46,019 nucleotides of DNA, taken from Verrucomicrobiales bacterium (GTDB lineage: Bacteria > Verrucomicrobiota > Verrucomicrobiia > Verrucomicrobiales > V1-33). Of the stretch, positions 16,787 to 25,822 are shown one piece after another. The notes under the pieces were generated by a model. The model was given only the letters and a program-made list of their open reading frames with translations. It ran no database searches and had not been told where the DNA came from. Numbering within the stretch: position 1 is the first letter of the stretch; each line of letters starts with the position of its first letter. The position numbers and the translations under genes are program-made. Where the stretch lies: the NCBI GenBank assembly GCA_028293125.1, contig JAQGPJ010000011.1, forward strand, positions 1 to 46,019. The letters are read 5' to 3'.

Positions 16787-18496
16787 ATGAACCAGCGATA
16801 CGCCCTCGGTCTTGATTTCGGCACTAATTCCTGCCGCTCCCTGCTCATTGATCTCGAAAGCGGAGCCGAGCTGGGGTCCAGCGTATCCGCCTATCCGAGT
16901 GGGTCCGCCGGCATCCTGCTCGATCCCGGGGACGCCCATGTCGCGCGGCAGAACCCGCAGGACTACCTGGACGGCATGCATGCCATAATCATCGGCGCGC
17001 TGGAACAGGCGCGGGTGTTGGATCCCGACTTCGACGCCTCCCGCGTGATCGGCATCGGAGTGGACACCACCGGCAGCACCCCCATTCCCGTGAATGCCGA
17101 GGGCACCCCGCTGGGCCTGCTGCCGGAGTTCGCCGGAAATCTGGACGCCCAGGTCTGGCTCTGGCGCGACCACACTGCTCATGCGGAGGCGGAGGAGATC
17201 ACCGCCCTCGCTGCCCGTGAATACCCCGCCTATCTGGCCAAGTGTGGCGGGCGGTATTCGTCCGAGTGGTTCTGGAGCAAGATCCTGCGGCTCAAACGCA
17301 CCAATCCGGAGGTCTTCGCCGCCGCCCACAGTTTTGTGGAGCACTGCGACTATATCCCCGCCGTGCTCTGCGGCACCACTGCGCCGTCCGCTATCAGACG
17401 CAGCATCTGCGCCGCCGGCCACAAGGCGATGTTCCACCCCGCGTGGGGGGGACTGCCCTCCAAGGAGTTTCTGGCCAGGCTCGACCCCGCCTTGGCCGAT
17501 CTCCGCGACCGTCTGTACGATGAGGCCTTCCCCTCCGACCAGGCCGCCGGAAAGCTGTGTGCCGAGCAGGCCGCCAAACTGGGCCTGCGGCCCGGCATTG
17601 CCGTCGCCGTGGGCGCCTTCGATGCCCACATGGGCGCCGTGGGTGCCGGTATCCGGGAGGGCACACTGGTGAAAATCCTTGGCACCAGCACCTGCGATCT
17701 GATGATCCACCCGAACCAGCAGCCCTTGGCGGATATCCCCGGCCTGTGCGGCATCGTGGATGGCTCGGTGCTGCCTGGCTACTACGGCCTGGAGGCCGGC
17801 CAAAGCGCGGTGGGGGACATGTTCCTGTGGCTGGTCAACAACCTCGTGCCCGACAGCTACGGGGCGACAGTGGAGGAGAAATTCCAGAGCATGGAGGCCG
17901 CCCTGTCCACCCTGCGGCCCGGGGCCACCGGTCTGCTGTCCCTGGACTGGAACAACGGCAACCGCACCATCCTCACCGACGCCCGCCTGACCGGCCTGCT
18001 GATCGGTCAGACGCTGCACACCAAAGCCCACGAAATCTACCGCGCCCTGATCGAGGCTACAGCCTTCGGTGCCCTGACCATCATCAACCGCCTGGAGGAG
18101 TACGGGGCAATGGTCAACGAGATCATCAACACCGGCGGCCTGGCAGTCAAAAACGCCGCTTTGATGCAGATCTACGCTGATGTCCTGGGCCGCCCCATGA
18201 AGGTCAGCCGCAGCGACCAGACCTGTGCCCTGGGGGCCGCCATCTTCGGAGCCGCCGCCGCCGGCACCCTCGAGAGCGGCTACGACAGCGTGCAGGACGC
18301 CCAGCGCGCCCTCTGCCGCCTGCGCGAAAAAACCTGGCTGCCCAACCCCGGCCACCACGCCGTTTACACCCGGCTCTACGGCCTCTACCGCCAACTCCAC
18401 GACGCCTTCGGCACCCAGGAATGGTCCGGCCGTCTCAATCACGTCATGAAGGAGCTCCTGGCACTCCGGGAGGAAGGAGGGGGTGGGGAGGGTTAA
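16787..18496 (+). CDS. araB: Ribulokinase
   Basis: A 569-residue FGGY-family sugar kinase that phosphorylates L-ribulose in arabinose breakdown. The phosphate-binding signature GLDFGTNSCRS is at residues ~8-18. GIGVDTTGSTPIP, RDHTAHAEA and GGRYSSEWFWSK are ribulokinase-specific. GAFDAHMGAVGAG and LGTSTCDLM belong to the second actin-like half, and GGLAVKNAALMQIYADVLGRP to the C-terminal nucleotide site. The ATG at 16787 puts MNQRYALGLDFG at the start; upstream in-frame sequence has no homology. The last residues (EEGGGGEG) and the stop codon are encoded by a G-rich tract and the first heptamer of the repeat element that follows. araD lies downstream; araA is not in the window. Confidence 0.95.
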   Translation: MNQRYALGLDFGTNSCRSLLIDLESGAELGSSVSAYPSGSAGILLDPGDAHVARQNPQDYLDGMHAIIIGALEQARVLDPDFDASRVIGIGVDTTGSTPIPVNAEGTPLGLLPEFAGNLDAQVWLWRDHTAHAEAEEITALAAREYPAYLAKCGGRYSSEWFWSKILRLKRTNPEVFAAAHSFVEHCDYIPAVLCGTTAPSAIRRSICAAGHKAMFHPAWGGLPSKEFLARLDPALADLRDRLYDEAFPSDQAAGKLCAEQAAKLGLRPGIAVAVGAFDAHMGAVGAGIREGTLVKILGTSTCDLMIHPNQQPLADIPGLCGIVDGSVLPGYYGLEAGQSAVGDMFLWLVNNLVPDSYGATVEEKFQSMEAALSTLRPGATGLLSLDWNNGNRTILTDARLTGLLIGQTLHTKAHEIYRALIEATAFGALTIINRLEEYGAMVNEIINTGGLAVKNAALMQIYADVLGRPMKVSRSDQTCALGAAIFGAAAAGTLESGYDSVQDAQRALCRLREKTWLPNPGHHAVYTRLYGLYRQLHDAFGTQEWSGRLNHVMKELLALREEGGGGEG

Positions 18497-18628
18497 TAGT
18501 TATTAGTTATTGGTTATTGGTTATTAGTCCATGAAACTGAAAAGAAGGTGCCGCACTGGACTTTCCCAGCCACTTCCGCAGGCACTCTTTAATAACCAAT
18601 AACTATTAACCAATAATTCCCTCCCCCC
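18480..18628. repeat. Inverted heptamer-repeat element between araB and araD
   Basis: Left arm: a G-rich run (about 18480-18492), then five 7-base units TTAATAG, TTATTAG, TTATTGG, TTATTGG, TTATTAG (18493-18527). Right arm: four units of the opposite orientation, AATAACC, AATAACT, ATTAACC, AATAATT (18591-18618), then a C-rich run CCCTCCCCCC. The arms share a perfect 15-base inverted match (18504-18518 with 18591-18605). Inside, AAAGA..GTGCC (18541-18552) faces GGCACTCTTT (18581-18590), and CTGG/CCAG closes the tip, so the whole 149 bases can fold into one long hairpin. It is very AT-rich inside GC-rich coding DNA and supplies the araB stop codon. Confidence 0.85.
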
Positions 18629-18641
18629 CTTGCCCACCCCC

Positions 18642-19340
18642 ATGCTCCGCGATCTCAAGCACCAAGTCCTCGAAGCCAATGTCCGTCTTGTCCCCTCCGG
18701 CCTGGTGCGGCTGACCTGGGGGAATGTGAGCGGTCTGGATGCGGCGGGCGGACTGATGGTGATCAAGCCGAGCGGCGTGCCCTATGTCAGCCTGCGGGAC
18801 GACGATCTTTCCGTGATCGAGCTGGACACAGGCCGGCAGGTGGAGGGCAAACTGCGTCCCTCATCGGATGCCCCCACCCATCTGGCGCTCTACCGGGCCT
18901 TTCCCGGGATCGGCGGCATCTGCCACACTCACAGTCCGGCTGCGACCACCTTTTCCCAGGCCGGCCGCCCTCTGCCCTGCTACGGGACCACCCACGCTGA
19001 CCACTTTTACGGCACCGTGCCGCTGTGCCGGGCGCTCACCGCGGAGGAGGTGGAGGAGGATTATGAGGGCAACACCGGCCACGCCATTGTGGAGACCTTC
19101 CGGGAGGGCGGCATCGATCCCATCGCCGTGCCCGGGGTGCTCCAACTGCACCATGCCCCCTTCACCTGGGGCACCACTCCGCTGGAGGCGCTGGACAACA
19201 GCATCGCGCTGGAGATGTGCGCGGAAATGGCGCTCGGCAGCCTCCGGCTGAACCCGGATCTGGCCCCTATGCCCCGGCACATCCTGGACAAGCACCATCA
19301 CCGCAAGCACGGCCCCGGATCCTACTACGGGCAGAAATAG
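18642..19340 (+). CDS. araD: L-ribulose-5-phosphate 4-epimerase
   Basis: A 232-residue class II aldolase/epimerase that converts L-ribulose 5-phosphate to D-xylulose 5-phosphate. Counting from the ATG at 18642 (MLRDLKHQVLEAN), the zinc ligands fall at H95 and H97 (CHTHSP) and H170 (HHAPFTWG), with D76 in PSSDAPTH. These positions are the same as, or within one of, those of E. coli AraD, which supports this start over the TTG at 18630. The end, DKHHHRKHGPGSYYGQK, is also family-typical. The gene is separated from araB by the heptamer element but runs the same way. Confidence 0.95.
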   Translation: MLRDLKHQVLEANVRLVPSGLVRLTWGNVSGLDAAGGLMVIKPSGVPYVSLRDDDLSVIELDTGRQVEGKLRPSSDAPTHLALYRAFPGIGGICHTHSPAATTFSQAGRPLPCYGTTHADHFYGTVPLCRALTAEEVEEDYEGNTGHAIVETFREGGIDPIAVPGVLQLHHAPFTWGTTPLEALDNSIALEMCAEMALGSLRLNPDLAPMPRHILDKHHHRKHGPGSYYGQK

Positions 19341-19398
19341 ACCCTTCGGCGGAAATTGCCGGCAGCGCGGGAAGGCGGAATTCCGCCGACCGCCGGCC

Positions 19399-20001
19399 TC
19401 ACTCCAGCAGCTGCCGCTCCCCCACCTCACGGAGGAAAGCCGCGTGGTCGTCCGCCAGATAGCGGATGGCCTGCAGTCCGCAGGCGGTGCCGGCCATCAC
19501 ATTCGGATGCAGGTCGTCAAAATAGGCCATCCGCTCCGGGGCGTGGGGCAGCACCTCCAGCGCCTTGCGGTAATACTCCGGATCCGGCTTCATGCAGCCC
19601 ATGCGCCAGGAAAAGAATCCGCCGTTGAACCGTTTCAGCTCCGGGTACTTCTCAAAAATCCACGTTTCGTGCCGTTCGCTGATGTTGGAGAACAGGTAAA
19701 CGGGCACTTTGCCAAACAGGGGCCGAACAAACTCCCACATAGGTTCGTTGGGAGTGAAGATGTCGGAGAACGCCTGATGGAAAATTTCCTCCGAGTTTTT
19801 GAAGCCTGTGCGCCGGGCCACCTCTGTGAAGTACTGCAGCTTGGTGAACTGTCCAGTTTCATGCAGGCCATGCAGTTCGTCCAGCACCTCCGCCATCTCA
19901 TTGGCCGGCACCTGCGCGTGCTCCGCCAAAGCCTTCACGGCGCGCCGGTAATCAAAGTTCAGCAGCACGTTTCCAATATCAAACAGAATAGCCTCTATCA
20001 T
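19399..20001 (-). CDS. HAD-family phosphatase (YihX-like)
   Basis: A 200-residue haloacid dehalogenase-superfamily hydrolase. Motif I is ILFDIGNVLLNFDY (nucleophile D8), motif II is in YLFSNISERH, motif III is K(PDPEYY) in GCMKPDPEYYRKAL, and motif IV is YFDDLHPNV. The DxGNV form of motif I is that of E. coli YihX, a glucose-1-phosphate phosphatase; small sugar phosphates are the likely substrates. Start ATG at 20001; the upstream glycosyltransferase ends at 19998, so the genes overlap by four bases and are probably translationally coupled. Confidence 0.9.
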   Translation of the reverse strand: MIEAILFDIGNVLLNFDYRRAVKALAEHAQVPANEMAEVLDELHGLHETGQFTKLQYFTEVARRTGFKNSEEIFHQAFSDIFTPNEPMWEFVRPLFGKVPVYLFSNISERHETWIFEKYPELKRFNGGFFSWRMGCMKPDPEYYRKALEVLPHAPERMAYFDDLHPNVMAGTACGLQAIRYLADDHAAFLREVGERQLLE

Positions 20002-21125
20002 GGGTTTTTGAGTCTTTGCAGTTCCGCGAGAATTTCCTGTGTCATCCTCAGCGCTCCATCGGGCCGGCGGTGCCGCAACATTGCGGCCTGCATGGCGGCC
20101 AGGCGTCCGTCCGCCACCAGTGCCGCCAGCAGCGGTCCTGTCTCCGATGCCTCCGGTGCCCGGCAGCCGCAGCCCAGGCGCTCCAGCAGCTCCACATTCC
20201 CTTCCTCCTGCCCGGGAATGACATAATTGACCAGCACCGGCACACCGGCGGCGAAGCACTCGTGCACCGTGGCTCCGCCGGCTTTGGAGATCACCACATC
20301 ATGCCGCCGCAGCAGGTCCGGCACCTCCTTCGTCCATCCGATAGCCGTTACTGAGGCTTCGGGAAACGACTGCCGGATCCTCTCCACCGCCACGCTCAGC
20401 CGCTTCTCATGCCGTCCCATGGCCACTGTCACCTGCGAGGCAGGGGGCAGGTGTCTCAACAGTCCCTCCAAGGTGGCCCGCACGTGCCTTTTGGCCGTGG
20501 TGGCGAAGTACAGCACCCGCAGGCCGTTTTCAGGCCCTTGGATGCGGCGGGGCGGGAATTTGGCATACACCGGCGAAACCGGAAAGCCGCTGACCTCCAC
20601 CCGCTCCCCCGCCGCCACACCCGCCTCCGCCACTTTCAGACTCAGTTCGTCCGTCACAAAAAGCCGGTCCACCTTCCCCTTAAGCCAGATGGGGTGGATG
20701 CTGATGGAGTCCGTGACCACCATAAATACCGATTTGGGCCGGAGGGCATCCGGGGACAGGCCGGGCAGAAAGTAGGGGTAAACGGGGTAGGTCAGCACCA
20801 GCACTTGGGATTGCGTGGCCTTCAGCCGGGCCTCCATGGCGCAGCGCAGCCCCACAAAGCGGTCCCACCACACGGACTCGAAATGTCCCTGCGCTGTGCG
20901 TTTGAAAAACCATGACCACCCCATGGGGAAGTAGTTGATCGCCTGATGGTAGAGCCACTTGTAGAACCGGCCCGTCACCGGAGCGGCATCCTGGAACAGA
21001 TCGGCCACCACGGCCTTCACCCGGCCACCCGATTCCTGCTTCAGTGCCTCGGCGATGCTGCGCGCCGCGGAGTTATGGCCGTCGCCAAAACCCGCCGTAA
21101 GGATCAAAACAGTCTGAATGGCCAC
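19998..21125 (-). CDS. MGDG synthase / processive diacylglycerol glucosyltransferase-like (GT28)
   Basis: A 375-residue glycosyltransferase. It opens with ILTAGFGDGHNSAARSIAEAL, the N-terminal motif of MGDG synthases and UgtP. An MGDG-synthase-type N domain follows (LYHQAINYFPMGWSWFFK, VLVLTYPVYPYFLPGL). The C-terminal nucleotide-sugar site is in HDVVISKAGGATVHECFAAGVPVLVNYVIPGQEEGN. Such enzymes move glucose or galactose from UDP-sugar to diacylglycerol at the cytoplasmic face of the membrane. The HAD phosphatase overlaps its end. The exact lipid and sugar are not predictable; MurG-like activity is unlikely given the N domain. Confidence 0.88.
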   Translation of the reverse strand: MAIQTVLILTAGFGDGHNSAARSIAEALKQESGGRVKAVVADLFQDAAPVTGRFYKWLYHQAINYFPMGWSWFFKRTAQGHFESVWWDRFVGLRCAMEARLKATQSQVLVLTYPVYPYFLPGLSPDALRPKSVFMVVTDSISIHPIWLKGKVDRLFVTDELSLKVAEAGVAAGERVEVSGFPVSPVYAKFPPRRIQGPENGLRVLYFATTAKRHVRATLEGLLRHLPPASQVTVAMGRHEKRLSVAVERIRQSFPEASVTAIGWTKEVPDLLRRHDVVISKAGGATVHECFAAGVPVLVNYVIPGQEEGNVELLERLGCGCRAPEASETGPLLAALVADGRLAAMQAAMLRHRRPDGALRMTQEILAELQRLKNP

Positions 21126-21202
21126 AATTTCAGGGAAAAAGACAAAAAACCGGAACTTGCAAGGAATTTAGCATGGATTAACTATAAACCAACTGCTTCC
21201 CC

Positions 21203-21928
21203 ATGCGCCATCTGCTGTCCGCCGTCCAACTGATCAGGCTCCACGCCACCCGGCTGCGCGAACCATTGGTGCAGGTGTGGCTGATGGCGGGCATAGCTCT
21301 GATTCTGGTCATCATCGGACACGTGCATGCGGTCCGTCAATCCGGCGACTGGAAAAATCCTGACACGCGCTCCGCAGCCCGTCTGCTCACCGCCGGGGCC
21401 AGTCTTCAGTGGTCGGACGACTTCGCCCCTGCGGGCGGCCCGTCCCGTCCCCGACCGGCCATAGCTTTGGCCCCCCTGCCCGCTTCCGACCGGAGCAGTG
21501 GCACCCATCCCGGCGGCGCTGCGGATCTGGACTGGCGCGGTGAAATGACCGCCGCCGCCAGCCGTCCGTGGAAACATTTGGGAAAACCCCAGCGGCAGGC
21601 CATTGATCAGGTGCGAGGCCCCTCGACCGGACTTTCCGTCAGCCTGGCCTGGACCGGCGACCCGCGCGGCAATGCCGCTCTCTATTCCTTTGAATGCCGG
21701 CGTCTGGGACTGGCAGGCCCCGGCGCTTTTGTGATCGGCAATGGCTCCCGCTCCGGCGACGGCAGTCTGGAAATGGCCGGCCCTCTGCTCCCCTCCCCCA
21801 ACGCTTCAGTAGTGATCACTCTCATCGGCAGCCCTGACACCGTCACCGCCCGCCAGAAAGCCGCCCTTGGGGAATTGCTTAACTATCTTGAAGCCCGTTT
21901 CGGCGCAGTGCAGTGCCTTGCCGAATGA
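21203..21928 (+). CDS. Hypothetical protein with one N-terminal membrane helix
   Basis: A 241-residue protein not recognised. A basic start (MRHLLSAVQLIRLHATRLRE) leads into one membrane helix at ~27-43 (WLMAGIALILVIIGHV). The rest would lie outside the cytoplasm. Residues ~60-140 are Pro/Ala/Gly-rich. From ~145 on it looks folded (LSVSLAWTGDPRGNAALYSFECRRLGLAGPGAFVIGNG, SVVITLIGSPDTVTARQKAALGELLNYLEARFG), with a possible beta-alpha ending. It starts 77 bases from the divergent glycosyltransferase. Confidence 0.65.
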   Translation: MRHLLSAVQLIRLHATRLREPLVQVWLMAGIALILVIIGHVHAVRQSGDWKNPDTRSAARLLTAGASLQWSDDFAPAGGPSRPRPAIALAPLPASDRSSGTHPGGAADLDWRGEMTAAASRPWKHLGKPQRQAIDQVRGPSTGLSVSLAWTGDPRGNAALYSFECRRLGLAGPGAFVIGNGSRSGDGSLEMAGPLLPSPNASVVITLIGSPDTVTARQKAALGELLNYLEARFGAVQCLAE

Positions 21929-22215
21929 GCGAAGCCGGCGGATGCCGTCTCCGTATGCCTTGTTTCCTGATGGATCCGAATGGACCGCAGTGGACCTGAT
22001 CCGCAAAAAGCCGCAGTCCTTTCCGTCTTCCGCGCAGCCGGCCGGATCCTGCAAAGCTTTTTTCGGCCCGCTGCGGTTTCCCTTCACCGCTCCAAACCTT
22101 TCCCTTGCCAGCCGCCGGGTTTCAGCCACCTTTCCCGCACCGGCAAACCGCCGGTCTCTGTGAATACGCCTGACGCCTTCCAGGTCACCCAGGCTGATGC
22201 GCGGATCACATCCAG

Positions 22216-22290
22216 GCATGGGTAGCTCAGCGGTAGAGCGGCTCGTTTACACCGAGTTGGTCGGGGGTTCGATCCCCTCCCCGTGCACCA
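22216..22290 (+). tRNA. tRNA-Val (anticodon TAC)
   Basis: A full cloverleaf can be drawn: acceptor GCATGGG with CCCGTGC (one G-U), D stem GCTC/GAGC, anticodon stem GCTCG with CGAGT around loop TTTACAC (anticodon TAC, reads GUA and other Val codons), and T arm with loop TTCGATC. The 3' CCA is encoded in the DNA. Confidence 0.97.
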
Positions 22291-22695
22291 TTTTCATTTT
22301 TAATGAGTTACAGAAAATGAGGGTGAGGTGGAAATTTGTCCAGAGCCATTCACTGCCCATGGCTCCTGCCGGGCAGCCGGGTCTTCCGATTCCTTTGATC
22401 GAGGCTCCGCCTTTTCAGCTTTATCATTTGTCAGGCAACGGATGGGAATCCCGAAGGCGTTGGCCCGGTTTTGTTTGACACTGTAAAACGGCGCTGTATC
22501 TCCTGAATCCAAGGGTCCCGTCCCCTCTTTCAAGAGGATGGGAGTATCAACAACATAAATGGTAGGGTCGCCATTGCTCTGTCAGTCCCATCGCGGGTGG
22601 CCCGTTGGCCAGGCGGCATGAGGTTCTGAGCGGAAATGACTCCGCCGCCCATGTCCCGGCGCAGCCCATCGGCGGCGGGATTGCCCACATCCGCC
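22291..22695. other. Region between tRNA-Val and nhaA
   Basis: No gene is supported in about 400 bases. A small hairpin CCTCTT-TC-AAGAGG lies at 22524-22537. No integrase gene or duplicated tRNA end was seen, so there is no evidence that the tRNA was used as an integration site. Confidence 0.45.
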
Positions 22696-23922
22696 ATGTC
22701 ATCCACCTCCCCCGCCCCCGGCAATGCTCCCCCCTTGGAGCGCATCCTCCGGCCCTTTGCGGCCTTTCTGAAGCTTCAGGCCTCCTCCGGCATTTTGCTC
22801 ATGCTCTGCGCGGCCACCGCGCTGATCTGGGCCAACTCCGGTTTTGGGACCGCCTACCATGCCCTTCTGTCCACCAAACTCACGGTGGGCTATGGAAGCT
22901 CCCTGGAGATTTCAAAGCCCCTGCTCCTGTGGATCAACGACGGGCTGATGGCAGTCTTCTTTCTGCTGGTGGGGCTGGAGATCAAACGCGAGCTGGTTAC
23001 CGGCGAACTCAATTCCCTTAAAAAGGCTGCCCTTCCGGCGGCGGCAGCGCTCGGGGGCATGACCGTCCCAGCGCTGATTTATGCCGCTTTCAACCGCGGG
23101 TTGCCCACCCTGCCCGGCTGGGGCATTCCCATGGCCACCGACATCGCCTTCTCCCTGGGGGTGCTGGCCATTCTGGGAAAACGCGCGCCGCTGGCGCTGA
23201 AGATTTTTCTCACTGCTGTGGCCATCGTGGACGACCTCGGAGCGGTGGCCGTCATTGCTGTTTTCTATACCGACACCATTCACTGGCTTCTCCTCATGGG
23301 GTCGCTGGGCGCATGGCTGCTGTCCCTCGCCTTCGGCAGGGCCGGGGGACGGCACCCGGCGGTATTCATCCTCCTGGGGGTGGTCATGTGGGTCTGCATG
23401 CTCAAAAGCGGCGTGCATGCCACCATTGCCGGGGTGCTGCTGGCCTTTGCCATTCCCGGCCGGATGCTGGCCACGGAGGGCGACCCGGCCACGGAGCGCT
23501 GGGAGCATGCCCTGCATCCGTGGGTGTCGTTCCTCATCATGCCGGTCTTCGCCCTCGCCAATGCCGGGGTGCTCATCGGCGGGGATTTCATGGCCTCCCT
23601 CGCCTCTCCGGAGGCGCTGGGCATCATCACCGGGCTCGTTCTTGGAAAGCCGGTGGGCATTTTCCTGTTTTCATGGCTGGCCGTCAGGGCCGGGCTGGCG
23701 GCGCTGCCCCGGGGCATGGGGTGGGTCGGGCTGCTGGGGGTGGGGTGCCTGGCGGGCATCGGGTTCACTATGTCCCTTTTCATCGCGGAACTGGCCTTCC
23801 GGGATCCCGCGCACCTCAACACCGCCAAGGCGGGAATTCTTGCCGCATCGGCTGTTGCGGGGGTCGTCGGATATAGCTTCATCCGCGTGGTTCTGCGCAA
23901 TCCAGCCCCTCGTCCAGACTGA
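22696..23922 (+). CDS. nhaA: Na+/H+ antiporter NhaA
   Basis: A protein of about 408 residues with some eleven to twelve membrane helices. The cation-binding aspartate pair is in AIVDDLGAVAV (D179, D180 from this start), equal to D163/D164 of E. coli NhaA. WINDGLMAVFFLLVGLEIKRELV and GIPMATDIAFSLGVLAILG are further family signatures. It exports Na+ in exchange for protons across the inner membrane. I chose the ATG at 22696 because the upstream in-frame ATGs (22636, 22651) only add a Ser/Pro-rich stretch unlike the family; they cannot be excluded. Confidence 0.94.
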   Translation: MSSTSPAPGNAPPLERILRPFAAFLKLQASSGILLMLCAATALIWANSGFGTAYHALLSTKLTVGYGSSLEISKPLLLWINDGLMAVFFLLVGLEIKRELVTGELNSLKKAALPAAAALGGMTVPALIYAAFNRGLPTLPGWGIPMATDIAFSLGVLAILGKRAPLALKIFLTAVAIVDDLGAVAVIAVFYTDTIHWLLLMGSLGAWLLSLAFGRAGGRHPAVFILLGVVMWVCMLKSGVHATIAGVLLAFAIPGRMLATEGDPATERWEHALHPWVSFLIMPVFALANAGVLIGGDFMASLASPEALGIITGLVLGKPVGIFLFSWLAVRAGLAALPRGMGWVGLLGVGCLAGIGFTMSLFIAELAFRDPAHLNTAKAGILAASAVAGVVGYSFIRVVLRNPAPRPD

Positions 23923-23993
23923 GCGGGACCGGGGATCGGCGGGATGGAGCCCACACCCTTGCCCGGAATGCCTATCGAAGCCAACCTTTTTAG

Positions 23994-25517
23994 ATGCTCC
24001 CCTCCCTGTCCCTGCCGCCTCCCCCGAAGCTCCATGCCCTGTGCGGGCATATCCACCAGACCTGGAACACGCTGACCCGGGATCTCTGCGACGCCTTGGC
24101 CGCCGCCCGCGACAGCAAGGTGGAGCATGAGGATGCGGGCTCCGCCTGGCCGCTTTACCTCTCGCCCCGCGAGGATATGGAGGCGGTGCGGACGGTTCTG
24201 GCGGCCAGTCTCGCCCCCGCCGCCTTTCATCGGCTCTCGCTCCGGGAATTGCCCGCCGACTGGCGCGCGGTCACGGAGCATGGCCTGCTCTATCTTCCCG
24301 GCAAATACGTGGTGCCCGGCGGAAGATTCAATGAGATGCACGGCTGGGACAGCCACTTTATCGTCCTCGGCCTGCTCCGCAGCGGGCGGATGGATCTGGC
24401 CCGTTCCATGGTGGACCAGCAGCTTTACCAGATCGAGCACTACGGCACGATTCTCAATGCGAACCGCACCTACTTTCTGACGCGATCGCATCCGCCGTTC
24501 CTGGGCCAGACCCTCTTGGCAGTTTACCGCGCGAATGGCGATTTAGAGTGGCTGAGACATGCTTTGCCGCTCTTGGAGAAGTATTATTTCTACTGGAATG
24601 TGCCCCCGCACCATGTGCCCTCCCTGGGACTGGCCCGCTACCACGACTTTGGCGATGGCCCCGCGCCTGAGGTGGAGACTTCGGAGAAGGATGACCTGGG
24701 CCGCACCCACTATCAGCGCGTGGAGGAATACCTGCGCACCCTCCCGGCGGAGACGGTCTCCGCCTACCTTCGGGAGGACGGGGGCCTCACGGACCACGCC
24801 TACCGCAGCGACCGCTCCATGCGGGAAAGCGGCTTTGATCCCGGATTCCGCTTCGGACCGCTGGATCTCGACACTCTTAACCACGTGCCTGTGTGCCTTA
24901 ACACCCTGCTCTGGCGTATGGAGATGGACATTGCCACCATCCGCAAAATCACCCGAGCCACCGCCACCAGGGATGTCTGGCTGGAACGGGCCGCCCAACG
25001 CCGGGAGCACATGGACCGGCTTTTGTGGGATGAATCCGCCGGACTGTACTTTGATTACAGCATGACCGCAGGGCAGCGGAGCGGCTTTGTGTTCGCCACC
25101 GCCTTCTGGCCCCTGTGGGCGGGTCTGGCCAGCAGGGAGCAGGCCGTCAAAGTGGCCGCCAATCTCCCCCTTTTTGAAACGCCGGGCGGTATCCGGACCG
25201 GTCCTCTGGAGACCGGCTGCCAGTGGGACGGCCCCTTTGGCTGGGCTCCGCTCACCCTCATGGCCGTGCAGGGTCTCAACCGCTATGGATTCCGGGAGGA
25301 GGCCCGGCGCATCGCCGCTGGTTTCGTGCGCATGGTGGAGTCCGAATTCAGCCGCACCGGGTGCATTTATGAGAAATACGACACCATCCGCCTGACCGCT
25401 GATGTGGGAGCGCTTCTCAAGTTCGGCTACCCAACCAATGAAACCGGCTTCGGCTGGACCAATGCCGCAGTTCTGGAGTTCCTGCACTTCCTGGGCGTGG
25501 ACGTCCTCGGGGAATAA
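23994..25517 (+). CDS. Trehalase (GH37), cytoplasmic type
   Basis: A 507-residue glycoside hydrolase family 37 enzyme that splits trehalose into two glucoses. Signature 1 is PGGRFNEMHGWDSHF (residues ~108-122) and signature 2 is QWDGPFGWAPL (from 410). The likely catalytic acid is D282 in ESGFDPGFRFG and the base E483 in NETGFGWTNA. There is no signal peptide, so it should act in the cytoplasm, as TreF does, to remove trehalose after osmotic stress. It follows nhaA by 71 bases on the same strand and precedes a K+ channel, which together suggest a loose osmotic/ion-balance neighbourhood. Confidence 0.93.
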   Translation: MLPSLSLPPPPKLHALCGHIHQTWNTLTRDLCDALAAARDSKVEHEDAGSAWPLYLSPREDMEAVRTVLAASLAPAAFHRLSLRELPADWRAVTEHGLLYLPGKYVVPGGRFNEMHGWDSHFIVLGLLRSGRMDLARSMVDQQLYQIEHYGTILNANRTYFLTRSHPPFLGQTLLAVYRANGDLEWLRHALPLLEKYYFYWNVPPHHVPSLGLARYHDFGDGPAPEVETSEKDDLGRTHYQRVEEYLRTLPAETVSAYLREDGGLTDHAYRSDRSMRESGFDPGFRFGPLDLDTLNHVPVCLNTLLWRMEMDIATIRKITRATATRDVWLERAAQRREHMDRLLWDESAGLYFDYSMTAGQRSGFVFATAFWPLWAGLASREQAVKVAANLPLFETPGGIRTGPLETGCQWDGPFGWAPLTLMAVQGLNRYGFREEARRIAAGFVRMVESEFSRTGCIYEKYDTIRLTADVGALLKFGYPTNETGFGWTNAAVLEFLHFLGVDVLGE

Positions 25518-25822
25518 TACTCCGGAAGCCGCCGGACGTGGATACGGTCCTTTAAAAGGAAAGGCATCGCGACGCTGCACGATCCGCTCCGGGCCCGGAT
25601 TTCGAAAAGTGAACGCGGGGGCCGCAGCGCCGCCTGAAGGTCCGGGCCCCCATGGAGGCCTGTCCTCCCTGCGAATGCACTGCGCGACGCACGTCCGCCG
25701 TTTGAAGCGTGAACATCCCGACCGCCAATGAGCTGCCGGACCGGGAGACAGGAGAGGTGCGGAATCACCACCTTGTGGTAACAGGGTGTTATCCACTCCC
25801 CAGCCTCCCGTTCCTGAAGCAT
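25518..25822. other. Intergenic region before the K+ channel gene
   Basis: About 300 bases without a supported gene. The only notable structure is the imperfect palindrome at 25775-25796. An in-frame ATG at 25709 would extend the channel by 38 residues with no family support. Confidence 0.45.
25775..25796. promoter_or_regulatory. Imperfect inverted repeat upstream of the K+ channel
   Basis: GTGGTAACA (25775-25783) faces TGTTATCCAC (25787-25796) across GGG, with one unpaired base. It lies 26 bases before the channel start and could be an operator or a leader hairpin. Confidence 0.35.

Noticed and set aside
16763-18442. A 559-residue minus-strand frame
   Set aside because: It is antisense to ribulokinase, with no motif of its own.
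22216-22290. tRNA-Val as a phage or island attachment site
   Set aside because: No integrase gene and no repeated copy of the tRNA 3' end was found nearby.
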